From Bryobacterales bacterium (lineage in GTDB: Bacteria; Acidobacteriota; Terriglobia; Bryobacterales; UBA6623), in NCBI GenBank assembly GCA_026713545.1, contig JAPOOG010000131.1, forward strand, positions 1 to 43,363: a DNA stretch of 43,363 bases. The letters are read 5' to 3'. A program made the translations under genes and the position numbers. The notes beneath the pieces were generated by a model. It did not search any database and had not been told where the DNA came from. It saw only the letters and a list, made by a program, of their open reading frames with translations. The number at the start of each line of letters is the position of its first letter. Within the stretch, counting starts at the first letter, position 1. Below, piece by piece: positions 9,251 through 17,573 of the stretch.

Positions 9251-10070
9251 TCGTCTCCTCGCTGGCCGCGGCGTTGGTCACGCGTCCGAGTCCCATGTTG
9301 GTCTTGGCCCGTTCACGGCTAAATCCGAGGTCCTCGAGCAGCGGCGCCAATTGGTTGTCGTCGCCATTCTCGTCGCAGCGCGTGGAAACGCCGACCGCGA
9401 CAACGGTGTCGATCTGCTTCGAAACTTCAGTGACTGTATCCAAGATGACGGGGACTTGGTCGATATGCGTCTTGATCTCGACGATGGCCGACAGAATCTT
9501 CTCGTCGAGCAAGTCTTCCTTGAGGTCGCCGGTCGTCTTGTTCGTCATCAGATGGCTGATCGGGTTCTTCTGCTCGAACTGCACTCCGAGCTTTGCGAGC
9601 GCCCGGGTCATCGTCTGGATGTGATGAAAACGAACGCCGACACCAGGGCGGCCGAACTCGATGACGTAACCAACCTCGCCGATACCAACGCGGTGCGCTA
9701 CGTCGTTCGTCTTGACCTCTTCGGTGCCGCGGCCGTGGATGCCGGTGGACTTGTGTTCGATCAACGGGTCACTGAATACTCGGCGAGCGATGCGGGGCCA
9801 CTCGAGGTCATTCATGACGAACGCCGAGGTGGGGCAGACATCCGGCTCCGGCTCGAACCGAAATCGGAAAATCTTGGCCAGCTTGCGAATCCCGCGCACC
9901 ATCGTCGGATTCAGGTGCTCACCGCTCATCCGGAAGCACGTTCCACATTCGACGCATTGGTCCTGATCGATCGTCGCACGATTGATTCGCGGATCGACGA
10001 AAATCGCTCCCATGGGACAGACCGGAATGCAGTTGGCGCAGGCAACACACTTATTGGGATCGATCAGCAA
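9222..10070 (-). CDS. Ferredoxin-like protein with two 4Fe-4S motifs and an unknown C-terminal domain
   Basis: 282 residues. The N-terminus carries a classic CVACANCIPVCP motif, then a second CVECGTC. The fourth Cys-Pro of that second motif comes only after about 35 intervening residues (at PDVCP), instead of the usual three. The remaining ~200 residues contain GEVGYVIEFGRPGVGVRFHHIQTMTRAL and a predicted helical region with NMGLGRVTNAA, which I do not recognise. The TTG start at 10070 is well supported by GAGGAG 8 bases upstream. No signal peptide is seen, so a cytoplasmic electron-transfer or radical/redox role is likely. It is the first gene of a two-gene unit with the CGHG/CPCG protein. 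Confidence 0.85.
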   Translation of the reverse strand: MLIDPNKCVACANCIPVCPMGAIFVDPRINRATIDQDQCVECGTCFRMSGEHLNPTMVRGIRKLAKIFRFRFEPEPDVCPTSAFVMNDLEWPRIARRVFSDPLIEHKSTGIHGRGTEEVKTNDVAHRVGIGEVGYVIEFGRPGVGVRFHHIQTMTRALAKLGVQFEQKNPISHLMTNKTTGDLKEDLLDEKILSAIVEIKTHIDQVPVILDTVTEVSKQIDTVVAVGVSTRCDENGDDNQLAPLLEDLGFSRERAKTNMGLGRVTNAAASEETSDKYATSVR

Positions 10071-10391
10071 AGCCCTGACTCCTCAGTATTTTGGGCTCAG
10101 TTTACCACGATGGCTGGAATCTCAAAGAACGGCGTAGCTGTTTACTCGTCAACGCGGGAAGCGTCATCGTCTCGCCTGCAACGCCTTGCAGGGCTGCCGG
10201 CGCGGAATATGCGAGCGGAAGCCTCCAGCCGGACACGCTGCCGATGCCACCATGCATGTATTGCTACCTGACGGCCGGAGCACGCGATGTTCAGGCGTTG
10301 GGTGGTTTGTGGGTGATGTAAGCGCAGTCTCAGGGTAACGCGAGCGATTGTTTCGGTCACCTAGCGTAGGGCTTCCTTCATCACAGGCGCC
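10071..10391. other. Intergenic region upstream of the ferredoxin-like gene
   Basis: 321 bases between the symporter stop and the ferredoxin-like start, both genes being on the minus strand. Its right part is the symporter 3' side and its left part must hold the ferredoxin-operon promoter. I found no clear promoter hexamers, no T-rich terminator and no supported coding frame. Confidence 0.4.
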
Positions 10392-12071
10392 TCACCAAAG
10401 GACCCCCAGGCAGATCGTCCCCGCCGCTATGAGAAAACCGCCGGCCCATAGCGTGGGCCGCAGGTACCAAACCGGTCCGCCAGGGCCTGCGGTGAACGGG
10501 AATTTCGGCTTGGCACAGATTTGCTCTCGGGTCGACGCGAGCCAAGTTCCCTCGGCAGCGGCCAATCGCGGACCCTCGCCGGCCGTCGTATCATCGCCTC
10601 GAAACACTAACCCGCTCACCTCTTCCCGGGATGCCCAGCCGTACACCAGACTGAATACAACCATCGTTCCACTAGTGAGCAAGATGCCCCACAGATAGGC
10701 CCACCAAGTATTGGTCCACCAAACCGGCAGCGGCCAGTCGAGCCTGTCGCCGAGCAAAGAACTCGCCCCATACAGTATTCCCACGACGAGACCCGGCAAG
10801 CCGGAACCACGGTGCACCCGTGTGAGGGCGCCCATCACGGTCACGGTAAACAGCGGAATCACCGCTACCGCGGTAAGCCGCAAATAGAACGCAATCATCC
10901 CCGACTGCACGAACGGCACATAGCCGAATGACAAGGCGATGATCGCCGGCGTGGCCCAGCGCGAGACTTGCAAATAGTGGGCATCATCGCCGTCACGCAC
11001 GATGAAGCGTGCGTAGATGTCCCGTGTGAATACTGCGGCGACCGACGAACCGATCGAATCGTAGGTAGATACGCCGCCGGCCAAGACGCCACCAACCACT
11101 ACGCCGATCAGACCCGGCGCCAGGTAGTCCTGAACCAGTAGCGGGAAAACGCGATCGACCGATTCAACCTCAGGATAGATCGCACGGCCGATTACCCCCA
11201 GCGTGATGTTGAACCACATCACGACGGCCGTTACCACACTGGCAGCGGAGGCGGCCATCTTCATGTCCCATTCCGAACGAGAGGCCAGCATGCGCATTGC
11301 TTGGGAATGGTTTACGACGCAGTATGCAGTGAGAATCGCGATCCAGCCGAAGATGACGAGCACCGGCGGCACTCCCGGTTCGCTCCGCCCACCGACGTGC
11401 ATCATGGACTCCGCAAGAGCGGGGTCGATGGCCTGGAATCGCTCTGCGAGGCCGCTCCAACCGCCGACGACATTCCATAAGGTCAACCACAAAACGAGTG
11501 ATGCGATGAACATCATCACCGACTGTAAGGCGTCCGTTATCGCTACGGATTTCAGGCCGCCGCTGGCCGTGTATACAGCCGCGGCCGTTGCAATCGCCAC
11601 GACCAGCCACCAGGCACTGTTACCCCATCCGGTCAGAATCGAAAACATCAGGTACAGCGAAAACGCGATGTTGCCAAGGACGTTTGTGCGGTTCTGAATC
11701 TGGATCAGAGCGCTAAGAATGTGTACGAACGGCCCGAAGCGATACTCGAGATATTCGGCGTTGGTATACATGCCGCTGCGATAAAGCGGCAGGAAGACAC
11801 CATATGAAACGATGAACCAACCGATAGGCAGGCCGAGCCACCAAGTGGTGAGGTTGGAGATACCGAACGTGTAGGCGCCACCCACGACTGCGACATAATC
11901 ACCGCTATCGACGGCGGTGGCGAACATCGAAAGCCCGACAATCCACCAGGGCAGCCCACGAGCCGCCAGAAACCAATCCGAAGCGGTCTTGGTGCCGCGA
12001 GAGATGACGAGCCCGTAACCGACGATGGCTCCGTTCACTAGGACCACAATCAGCCAATCAAGAGTTGTCAT
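10392..12071 (-). CDS. Sodium:solute symporter (SSS family)
   Basis: About 559 residues with roughly 13 hydrophobic membrane segments spread over the whole length. Family features are the first helix LDWLIVVLVNGAIVGYGLVIS, then RGTKTASDWFLAARGLPWWIVGLSMFATAVDSGDYV, the usual SSS sodium-site region, and later ASGGLKSVAITDALQ, the core SSS signature. It imports an organic solute with Na+; the substrate cannot be read. The ATG at 12071 is preferred over the TTG at 12074. The neighbouring PhyH-type dioxygenase lies upstream on the same strand, about 90 bases away, so the transporter may bring in that enzyme's substrate. This link is inference. Confidence 0.9.
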   Translation of the reverse strand: MTTLDWLIVVLVNGAIVGYGLVISRGTKTASDWFLAARGLPWWIVGLSMFATAVDSGDYVAVVGGAYTFGISNLTTWWLGLPIGWFIVSYGVFLPLYRSGMYTNAEYLEYRFGPFVHILSALIQIQNRTNVLGNIAFSLYLMFSILTGWGNSAWWLVVAIATAAAVYTASGGLKSVAITDALQSVMMFIASLVLWLTLWNVVGGWSGLAERFQAIDPALAESMMHVGGRSEPGVPPVLVIFGWIAILTAYCVVNHSQAMRMLASRSEWDMKMAASAASVVTAVVMWFNITLGVIGRAIYPEVESVDRVFPLLVQDYLAPGLIGVVVGGVLAGGVSTYDSIGSSVAAVFTRDIYARFIVRDGDDAHYLQVSRWATPAIIALSFGYVPFVQSGMIAFYLRLTAVAVIPLFTVTVMGALTRVHRGSGLPGLVVGILYGASSLLGDRLDWPLPVWWTNTWWAYLWGILLTSGTMVVFSLVYGWASREEVSGLVFRGDDTTAGEGPRLAAAEGTWLASTREQICAKPKFPFTAGPGGPVWYLRPTLWAGGFLIAAGTICLGVLW

Positions 12072-12164
12072 CAAGGGAGTGAACCAGCAGGAAGCGGTTT
12101 GAGAGGAGTGAGTCTGGCGTCGATCAGCACTTTCTCGTGCTAAAACACCAGCGAAAAGGTGCGG

Positions 12165-13007
12165 TTACCCACGTACTTGCGTCGCGGCTTTTGTGCTGGT
12201 CAACTCCTGCAAATGCCGCCGAGCCGCTGACAGATGATGCTCAACAATCTCGCCCACAGGTCCATCTTTGGGGCGGGCATCGATCAGATCGTAATGACCA
12301 TGGTCATCTCGTCCTCGGACCAAGACTGCCGGCTGACGATGTGCGACCTGTACTTGCTCCACAGCCGGTCGGATATAACGCGGCGCGAACCCGATCCTCT
12401 TGCCGTCAGAATGATTCGCATTCGAGCCATGGATGATGTTGACGTGGTGCAGTGACATTTCCCCCGGATTAAGCACGATATCCATGACGTCCTCTTCTTG
12501 CACCTCGACCTGAATCTCCTGACCGCGGCTCAACAAGTTATCCTCGGCCCAAGTTTCCTTGTGTGGATGCACCGGCTCTTTATGCGAACCGGGCACGACG
12601 CGCATGCAACCGTTCTCGGGAATACTCTCTGACAGCGCCACCCAGGATGTCGTGACGTCCATCGAGTTCAAGCCCCAGTATGTGCCGTCCTGGTGAAACG
12701 AAATAAATCCCGGATCGTGCGGCTGCTTCGGGAAGATCGAAGATGCCCAGCAAACGATGTCAGGCCCAAGGATGTCTTCTACGGCATCAAGGACTCGTGG
12801 GTGATGAATCAGGTCCCAAGACCAGGGAAGGTGCAAATGCGTGAGCGAAAGGTCTGTCGCTTTCGGCCTGCCGCCAAGAGCCGCTTCCAACTCTTCGTAT
12901 GAGGCGCGATAACGCCGTACTTCGTTGTCGGAAAGAACCGGTATCGGTGCAAGGTAACCTTCTTCCCGATACCTCTCAACTTGTTCCTGCGTCAAGACCT
13001 TCGGCAC
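12165..13007 (-). CDS. Phytanoyl-CoA dioxygenase (PhyH) family protein
   Basis: Fe(II)/2-oxoglutarate-dependent oxygenase of about 280 residues. The facial triad is visible: SFHQDGTYWG supplies His-x-Asp and LHHVNIIHGSNANHS supplies the distal His. IRPAVEQ, with an Arg about ten residues after, suits the 2-oxoglutarate carboxylate. The N-terminus VPKVLTQEQVERYREEGYL is the standard family opening, so I start at GTG 13007; the open frame further upstream encodes low-quality Arg/His-rich sequence. Bacterial members hydroxylate diverse small molecules, so phytanoyl-CoA should not be taken as the substrate. Confidence 0.88.
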   Translation of the reverse strand: MPKVLTQEQVERYREEGYLAPIPVLSDNEVRRYRASYEELEAALGGRPKATDLSLTHLHLPWSWDLIHHPRVLDAVEDILGPDIVCWASSIFPKQPHDPGFISFHQDGTYWGLNSMDVTTSWVALSESIPENGCMRVVPGSHKEPVHPHKETWAEDNLLSRGQEIQVEVQEEDVMDIVLNPGEMSLHHVNIIHGSNANHSDGKRIGFAPRYIRPAVEQVQVAHRQPAVLVRGRDDHGHYDLIDARPKDGPVGEIVEHHLSAARRHLQELTSTKAATQVRG

Positions 13008-13018
13008 GTTCCCATCCC

Positions 13019-13360
13019 TCAGGAAAGACGTCTGCTGACGAAGCTGCGGCGCATCCGCTCGACCTGTCCCACAGCAAGCATGATGGACCGTGTCGTCTCG
13101 ACCCATTCGTAATGGCCGGGGGTTCCGCTCATGAACACCGTATCTCCCAACTCTACAGCCGACGGGCACAGAACCGCCGAGTCCTCATCGGTCCGGGCTC
13201 GGTCGTGAAAGCAACTTCGCTCGACACGCAATTCCACCAGATCACCCAGCAGCCGATAGAGCGGTTGACCGAGCACTTCCCGATGTTGCTCCAGAATTGC
13301 TGATCGATTTCGGAGACTGCCGACCCCATGACCGTCTCCGTCCGGCAGAACCGCATTCAT
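13019..13360 (-). CDS. Small hypothetical protein upstream of phyH
   Basis: 113 codons ending 11 bases before the PhyH start on the same strand. Codon use has about 65% G/C at third positions, similar to neighbours, and composition is protein-like (VLCPSAVELGDTVFMSG, then GHYEWVETTRSIMLAVGQ). I recognise no family, and there is no clear ribosome-binding site before the ATG at 13360. It could be a real small gene co-transcribed with phyH, a remnant, or chance. Confidence 0.35.
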   Translation of the reverse strand: MNAVLPDGDGHGVGSLRNRSAILEQHREVLGQPLYRLLGDLVELRVERSCFHDRARTDEDSAVLCPSAVELGDTVFMSGTPGHYEWVETTRSIMLAVGQVERMRRSFVSRRLS

Positions 13361-13553
13361 GTACTATTCGCTGTGTCTTCAAGCACATAAGAGCCGATTT
13401 CTTCTTGCAACCCCATCGATGTAGATGGTAACATCGACAGTTCGAATTGATCAATTCTTACAATCCTCGGATGCTTTGTCTCTGTGGTTCTTGTCTTGGA
13501 GCGGGGTAGCTTACAAGCCAACGCAGTGTAAACGGCACGTGAGGTCCCTACTC

Positions 13554-15794
13554 ATGAAATCTTCTTTGGTCTGGATATTTTTCTCCGAGGCTACAGTATT
13601 TTGTAAGCGACTGCTGCTATCTTGTGGCGCAGCTTGGCTTTCGACAGCGATGCTATTCGCTCAAGGACTCGACACAACCCAGAAGAAGAACGACTGGGAG
13701 GAAATCGACTTTGCCTTCGACAGCGCAGTCTTGACTGACGGCTATCCCAGCTTGCTGCGCTTGGCGGAGCTGCTGAAACTGCATCCCCACTATCGGGTCA
13801 AGCTTGCGGGACACGCGGATCACATCGACTCCGACAGCTACAACATGGCGCTAAGCCGTAAGCGCGCAGAGAGCGTCCGCGATTTCCTTGTGAAGCACGG
13901 CGCGCAGAAGAACCAGATCACCATTGAACCTCACGGCGAGCAAAGGCCCATCGCCGACAACAGCCTGAACGAAGGTCGTTGGATGAATCGTCGTGTCGAG
14001 ATCATTGTCACCGATGCGCAAGGCAACATCATCAGCGATGGTGGCGTGGGAAAAGCCATCGCCTCGATCGATGATCGAATACCAGCGCAAGAGGAGTGCT
14101 GCGAGAAGACCTCCAATGAGTTGAAGAAGCTTGACACCATGCTGGCGGCCTTGGAGGACCTCAAAGAAGAGAACCAGGGCCTGAAGGACGAGGTCGACAA
14201 GCTCAAGCAGGCACAGAGCAGCTTGAAAGAAGAGATGGCCGCCGCACCCAAACCCGCCACCGAGACTCAGCTACGCAAGGTCATTCGCGAAGAATCCCCC
14301 AAGCCGTCCAAAAAGTTCGCACGATATAACTTGTTAGCGGGACCGGACACTTACAAGGGCAACCTCTCTGTAAATGGATCGGGTCAGGTTTTCCTTCCCT
14401 TCGCCAAGAATCACGCCGTTCAGGCTCAAGGCGAGTACATGCACAACTTCCAACGGGACGAAGGCCAAGTCGACTTCGGCATCGTGAACCGTTTCGGACC
14501 CATGCAAGCGGGCGTGTTTTCGAGCTTCAAGTACGTGAAGTTCAGTGACCTCCCTAATTCCGGCGCACTCGGACAGGCCGTTGGCACGCTCGACTACATT
14601 TTCCAGAACGGCAGGATTGGCGTATTCGGCACCAAAGGCTTTATGGACGGAGCGATCCTCAACACCCGCTTGCTGCCACCCAACCGCATCGAAGAGACCT
14701 ACCTGAGCATCGTTAATCAAGTTGGCTTCAGCACAGCCGTAGCTGCTTGGGGGGACAGCTGGTTCGAGGGCCACTTTGGAACCCAGTTCAGAAAATTCGA
14801 CAATAACAAGCCCGGCGGTCGTATTCGCTACATCCATCCAATCACCAACCAGATAGCCTTTACCGTCGCCGGTGGCATTAACGAGACTTTGATTTCGGGC
14901 CGTAACACGGGCACTTTCACAGTTGGACTCGAGTTCGCTAAGTGGTTAAGTCCAAAGAACTACGGTGACACGGAAGGGCCCGTTCCCGTGGATGTTCCGC
15001 GAGTTCGCTACGAGGTGCTGACACGAACTGTCCGCACAGGCAACGATTCCCCGGTAGCCGATGCCGGCCCCGACCAGATTGGTGTCGATGGCGGCACGAT
15101 AGTGCTGGACGGCTCACGCTCATACGACCCGGACGACGATCCAATCACTTTCGAGTGGGAGCAGGTAGGCGGGCCGGACGTCACCCTCTCCTCACTCAAT
15201 ACCGCCCAGACCAGCTTCACCGCGGAAGATGGCCAGACCTATCAATTCCGTCTGACCGTCAGGGATGACCACAACGGTGTCGGAAACAACCGCGTCATGG
15301 TGAGCACGCTTGACCGGCAGATCACGATTCTGCGCTTCTCGGCTGAACCACTGCAGATCAGCTCCGGTGAGTCAGCGACCTTGGTTTGGGAGGTCCGCAA
15401 TGCGACAAACGTGGAGATTTCCGGAGTAGGCGAGGTCAATCCTGAGGGTGGCACCACCACGGTTAGCCCGCCAGAGACCACCTCTTATACTCTGACAGCA
15501 AGCAATCCAAAGCAGACGATCAGTCAGACCATCTCGGTCACGGTGCAGGATTCGCCGATCATCCTCAAATTCTCCGCCACACCGTCAACGATCAGGCGGG
15601 GCAAGCAGAGCACGTTGACCTGGGACATCCGAAATGCGACCAACGTCACAATTTCGGGTATCGGGTCCGTGAGCCCACAGGGCTCGCGAATGGTGTCGCC
15701 AGATCAGACCACCGAGTACACGATTACAGCTCGCAACTCCGTGGGCGAGGCTTCAGCGACCGCCACGGTGAGGGTATGGGACTTGCCTTTTTAG
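13554..15794 (+). CDS. Outer-membrane protein with OmpA, coiled-coil, beta-barrel, PKD and Ig-like domains
   Basis: 746 residues. The ATG at 13554 gives a plausible signal peptide ending near STAMLFAQG (about residue 37). An OmpA-like peptidoglycan-binding domain (about 46-152) contains FDSAVLTDGYPSLLRLAE, GHADHIDSDSYNMALSRKRA and MNRRVEIIV. A coiled coil spans about 189-232. A region of alternating beta strands (about 259-464) fits a membrane barrel. Then comes a PKD-type domain (about 500-572, GPDQIGVDGGTIVLDGS, YDPDDDPITFEWEQVGGPD) and two tandem Ig-like repeats (about 590-664 and 668-742) that share the pattern LRFSA/LKFSA ... W-RNATNV-ISG. It probably anchors cell wall to outer membrane and exposes a C-terminal adhesive stalk; topology is inferred. 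Confidence 0.85.
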   Translation: MKSSLVWIFFSEATVFCKRLLLSCGAAWLSTAMLFAQGLDTTQKKNDWEEIDFAFDSAVLTDGYPSLLRLAELLKLHPHYRVKLAGHADHIDSDSYNMALSRKRAESVRDFLVKHGAQKNQITIEPHGEQRPIADNSLNEGRWMNRRVEIIVTDAQGNIISDGGVGKAIASIDDRIPAQEECCEKTSNELKKLDTMLAALEDLKEENQGLKDEVDKLKQAQSSLKEEMAAAPKPATETQLRKVIREESPKPSKKFARYNLLAGPDTYKGNLSVNGSGQVFLPFAKNHAVQAQGEYMHNFQRDEGQVDFGIVNRFGPMQAGVFSSFKYVKFSDLPNSGALGQAVGTLDYIFQNGRIGVFGTKGFMDGAILNTRLLPPNRIEETYLSIVNQVGFSTAVAAWGDSWFEGHFGTQFRKFDNNKPGGRIRYIHPITNQIAFTVAGGINETLISGRNTGTFTVGLEFAKWLSPKNYGDTEGPVPVDVPRVRYEVLTRTVRTGNDSPVADAGPDQIGVDGGTIVLDGSRSYDPDDDPITFEWEQVGGPDVTLSSLNTAQTSFTAEDGQTYQFRLTVRDDHNGVGNNRVMVSTLDRQITILRFSAEPLQISSGESATLVWEVRNATNVEISGVGEVNPEGGTTTVSPPETTSYTLTASNPKQTISQTISVTVQDSPIILKFSATPSTIRRGKQSTLTWDIRNATNVTISGIGSVSPQGSRMVSPDQTTEYTITARNSVGEASATATVRVWDLPF

Positions 15795-16098
15795 AACCAT
15801 AAGCGCGTTACTTGTTCACTTTCAGCTTTGAGCATGGGAGCATAAATCCAATCAGGAGTGTCAACGAGACGGCTTGGTTCCCATTCCTGAAGCCCTCTCC
15901 GATCTGGATTTCTCAGCGAGCGCTCTCCGCGAAGCTTCGCTTCAGGCGGTACGCCACTTCATCCAACCCGATCAGGGGATCGCGTTTGTTTTGATCAGTA
16001 AAGCGAATGTTGATCTGGTCTTCATGGCGCGTGCGGCTGAGGGCGTTGTGAAGCTCTCAGGGCGCCAACCCGACAACCGGCTTCACTAAAACCGCAGA
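15795..16098. other. Intergenic region with one possible short gene
   Basis: 304 bases between the OmpA/PKD gene and the thioredoxin-fold gene, all on the plus strand. No terminator hairpin with a T-run is visible after 15794. The only coding candidate is the 71-codon frame listed at 15874. Confidence 0.4.
15874..16089 (+). CDS. Possible small hypothetical protein
   Basis: A 71-codon frame from TTG. The sequence VPIPEALSDLDFSASALREASL and QPDQGIAFVLISKANVDLVFMARAA has an amphipathic, protein-like composition and no low-complexity stretches. A CAGGAG lies about 15 bases upstream of the TTG, too far for a good ribosome-binding site. It could also be a decayed N-terminal part of an older gene. 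No family is recognised. Confidence 0.3.
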   Translation: MVPIPEALSDLDFSASALREASLQAVRHFIQPDQGIAFVLISKANVDLVFMARAAEGVVKLSGRQPDNRLH

Positions 16099-16653
16099 AT
16101 GGACACTAAACTTAAAGGGTCTGGAACCGTGGGCCTTGTCATGCCCGTTCTTCAGGCCGGTACGGTCGCTCCCGATTTCAGTCTCCCAGATGCACAGGGG
16201 CACTGCCATTCGCTGTCCAATTTGCGATCCGTAAGGTTACCATGGCTCACGTTTTTCAAGATTTCCTGTCCTACCTGCCAGTCGAGCCTGCATTTCATCA
16301 ATCGGCTAGCGAGCAAGCTTACCGACACCGCCTGCGTGTGGACGATCTCCCAGGACCCGCCCGGTCACACCAAATGGTTCAACAAGGAATTCGAGATACG
16401 ACTACCACAACTGTTCGACCCAGAAGAGGAAGGATTTCCGGTGTCAGAAGCCTATGGCATCGAGACGGTGCCGACGACTTTTCTGATTGACGAGAGCAGA
16501 CGAATCAAGTACGTTTCTGTTTCCTGGGGCCGGGCCGAGTTCGAGACGATGTCCTCTGCACTGGCCTCTGCCGCAGGCCTGTCAAAACTCAAGCTCTTCG
16601 AGTCCGGTGAATACATCGACGACTTCCGGTCAGGCTGCGCTGCTAAGAACTAG
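16099..16653 (+). CDS. Thioredoxin-fold (TlpA/peroxiredoxin-like) protein
   Basis: Up to 184 residues. VAPDFSLPDAQGHCHSLSNL is the AhpC/TSA-Redoxin opening, FKISCPTCQSSLHFINRL contains a CxxC redox pair, and YGIETVPTTFLIDESRRI has the cis-proline loop. The active-site form CPTC (rather than CGPC or CPPC) with a peroxiredoxin-like frame suits TlpA/ResA-type reductases or bacterioferritin-comigratory-like proteins. There is no obvious signal peptide. ATG 16099 and ATG 16141 are both possible starts and neither has a clear ribosome-binding site; homologues often begin near the second. Confidence 0.82.
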   Translation: MDTKLKGSGTVGLVMPVLQAGTVAPDFSLPDAQGHCHSLSNLRSVRLPWLTFFKISCPTCQSSLHFINRLASKLTDTACVWTISQDPPGHTKWFNKEFEIRLPQLFDPEEEGFPVSEAYGIETVPTTFLIDESRRIKYVSVSWGRAEFETMSSALASAAGLSKLKLFESGEYIDDFRSGCAAKN

Positions 16654-16667
16654 CCATCCCCATCCCG

Positions 16668-17573
16668 ATGCTCCCGGAGACACCCGGTAACGATCCGCTC
16701 GACATTCCCGTAAGCCCCGTTCGGCGACGCCTATTGGCCGTGGGTCAGGCAACCGCCTTCGCCTTCCTGACTGTCGTGCTGTGGTTCCTCATGATCTGGC
16801 TTCTGCGCGGTCAAACATGGGTCGAGAACGAACTGATTCTTTCCGTGGTCTCGCTCGCGCCCGCAGTCGTTGTCGCGCACACCGTCTTCGTGCTATTCAA
16901 TCCATCAGTCTCCTGGAACACACTCGGCCTCTCTTGCTCACCGCGCGGCTTGGTTGAGCTCACAGCCGGAATACTGGGCGGTGCGGCGATTGCGCTCGCC
17001 GTAGTCGGTGCGCTGTGGACTGTGGGTTGGATCGTCGTGAACCAAGGCTCAGCCCCGACAGTTGGCGAGGAAGAAGTGATCTGGAGCCCAAGATGGCTCA
17101 ATGCCTGCATGATCCTGTTTCTCGGCGCCTCCTCGGAAGAGCTGCTCTTTCGTGGGTTCGGCCTGCAACAACTCATCCGTGCGACAAACTCTTGGGTCGC
17201 CATTATCGGAACGTCCATGATTTTTGGGCTTCTCCACGCGAGCAACCCGGGCGCATCCGAGGTCGGCTTGGTAAACACCGCGCTGTTCGGTTGTCTGTTC
17301 GGCTTCCTGCTGGTTCGCAGCCGCTCGCTCATGACCCCCATCGGTGTTCATTTCGGATGGAACCTTACTCTGGTTGCCACCGGCGTCAGTCTCAGTGGCC
17401 TTAGAATCAAGTTGGTGGACGTCACACTCACGCCCGCCGGCCCGGCTCTGTGGAGCGGCGGCCCTTACGGACCAGAGGCGAGCTTGTTAACCAGCCTGGC
17501 GATTCCTATCGTGATCGGGATCGTCCTCTATTGGCCAACGAAACGCAATCCGGAGCCAAGACTATGGGACTGA
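16668..17573 (+). CDS. CPBP-family intramembrane metalloprotease
   Basis: 301 residues with about eight hydrophobic segments. Motif 1 is SEELLFRGFG (Glu-Glu then Arg), motif 2 is FGLLHASNP with the catalytic His, and motif 3 is GVHFGWN. These define the CAAX protease/bacteriocin-processing (Abi, CPBP) family, membrane proteases with mostly unknown substrates. It lies 14 bases after the thioredoxin-fold gene and overlaps the next gene by 10 bases, so it is part of the same transcription unit. Confidence 0.88.
   Translation: MLPETPGNDPLDIPVSPVRRRLLAVGQATAFAFLTVVLWFLMIWLLRGQTWVENELILSVVSLAPAVVVAHTVFVLFNPSVSWNTLGLSCSPRGLVELTAGILGGAAIALAVVGALWTVGWIVVNQGSAPTVGEEEVIWSPRWLNACMILFLGASSEELLFRGFGLQQLIRATNSWVAIIGTSMIFGLLHASNPGASEVGLVNTALFGCLFGFLLVRSRSLMTPIGVHFGWNLTLVATGVSLSGLRIKLVDVTLTPAGPALWSGGPYGPEASLLTSLAIPIVIGIVLYWPTKRNPEPRLWD

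Noticed and set aside
9351..10271. Plus-strand frame of 306 codons
   Set aside because: It is antisense to the ferredoxin-like gene, which carries cysteine motifs and a strong ribosome-binding site.
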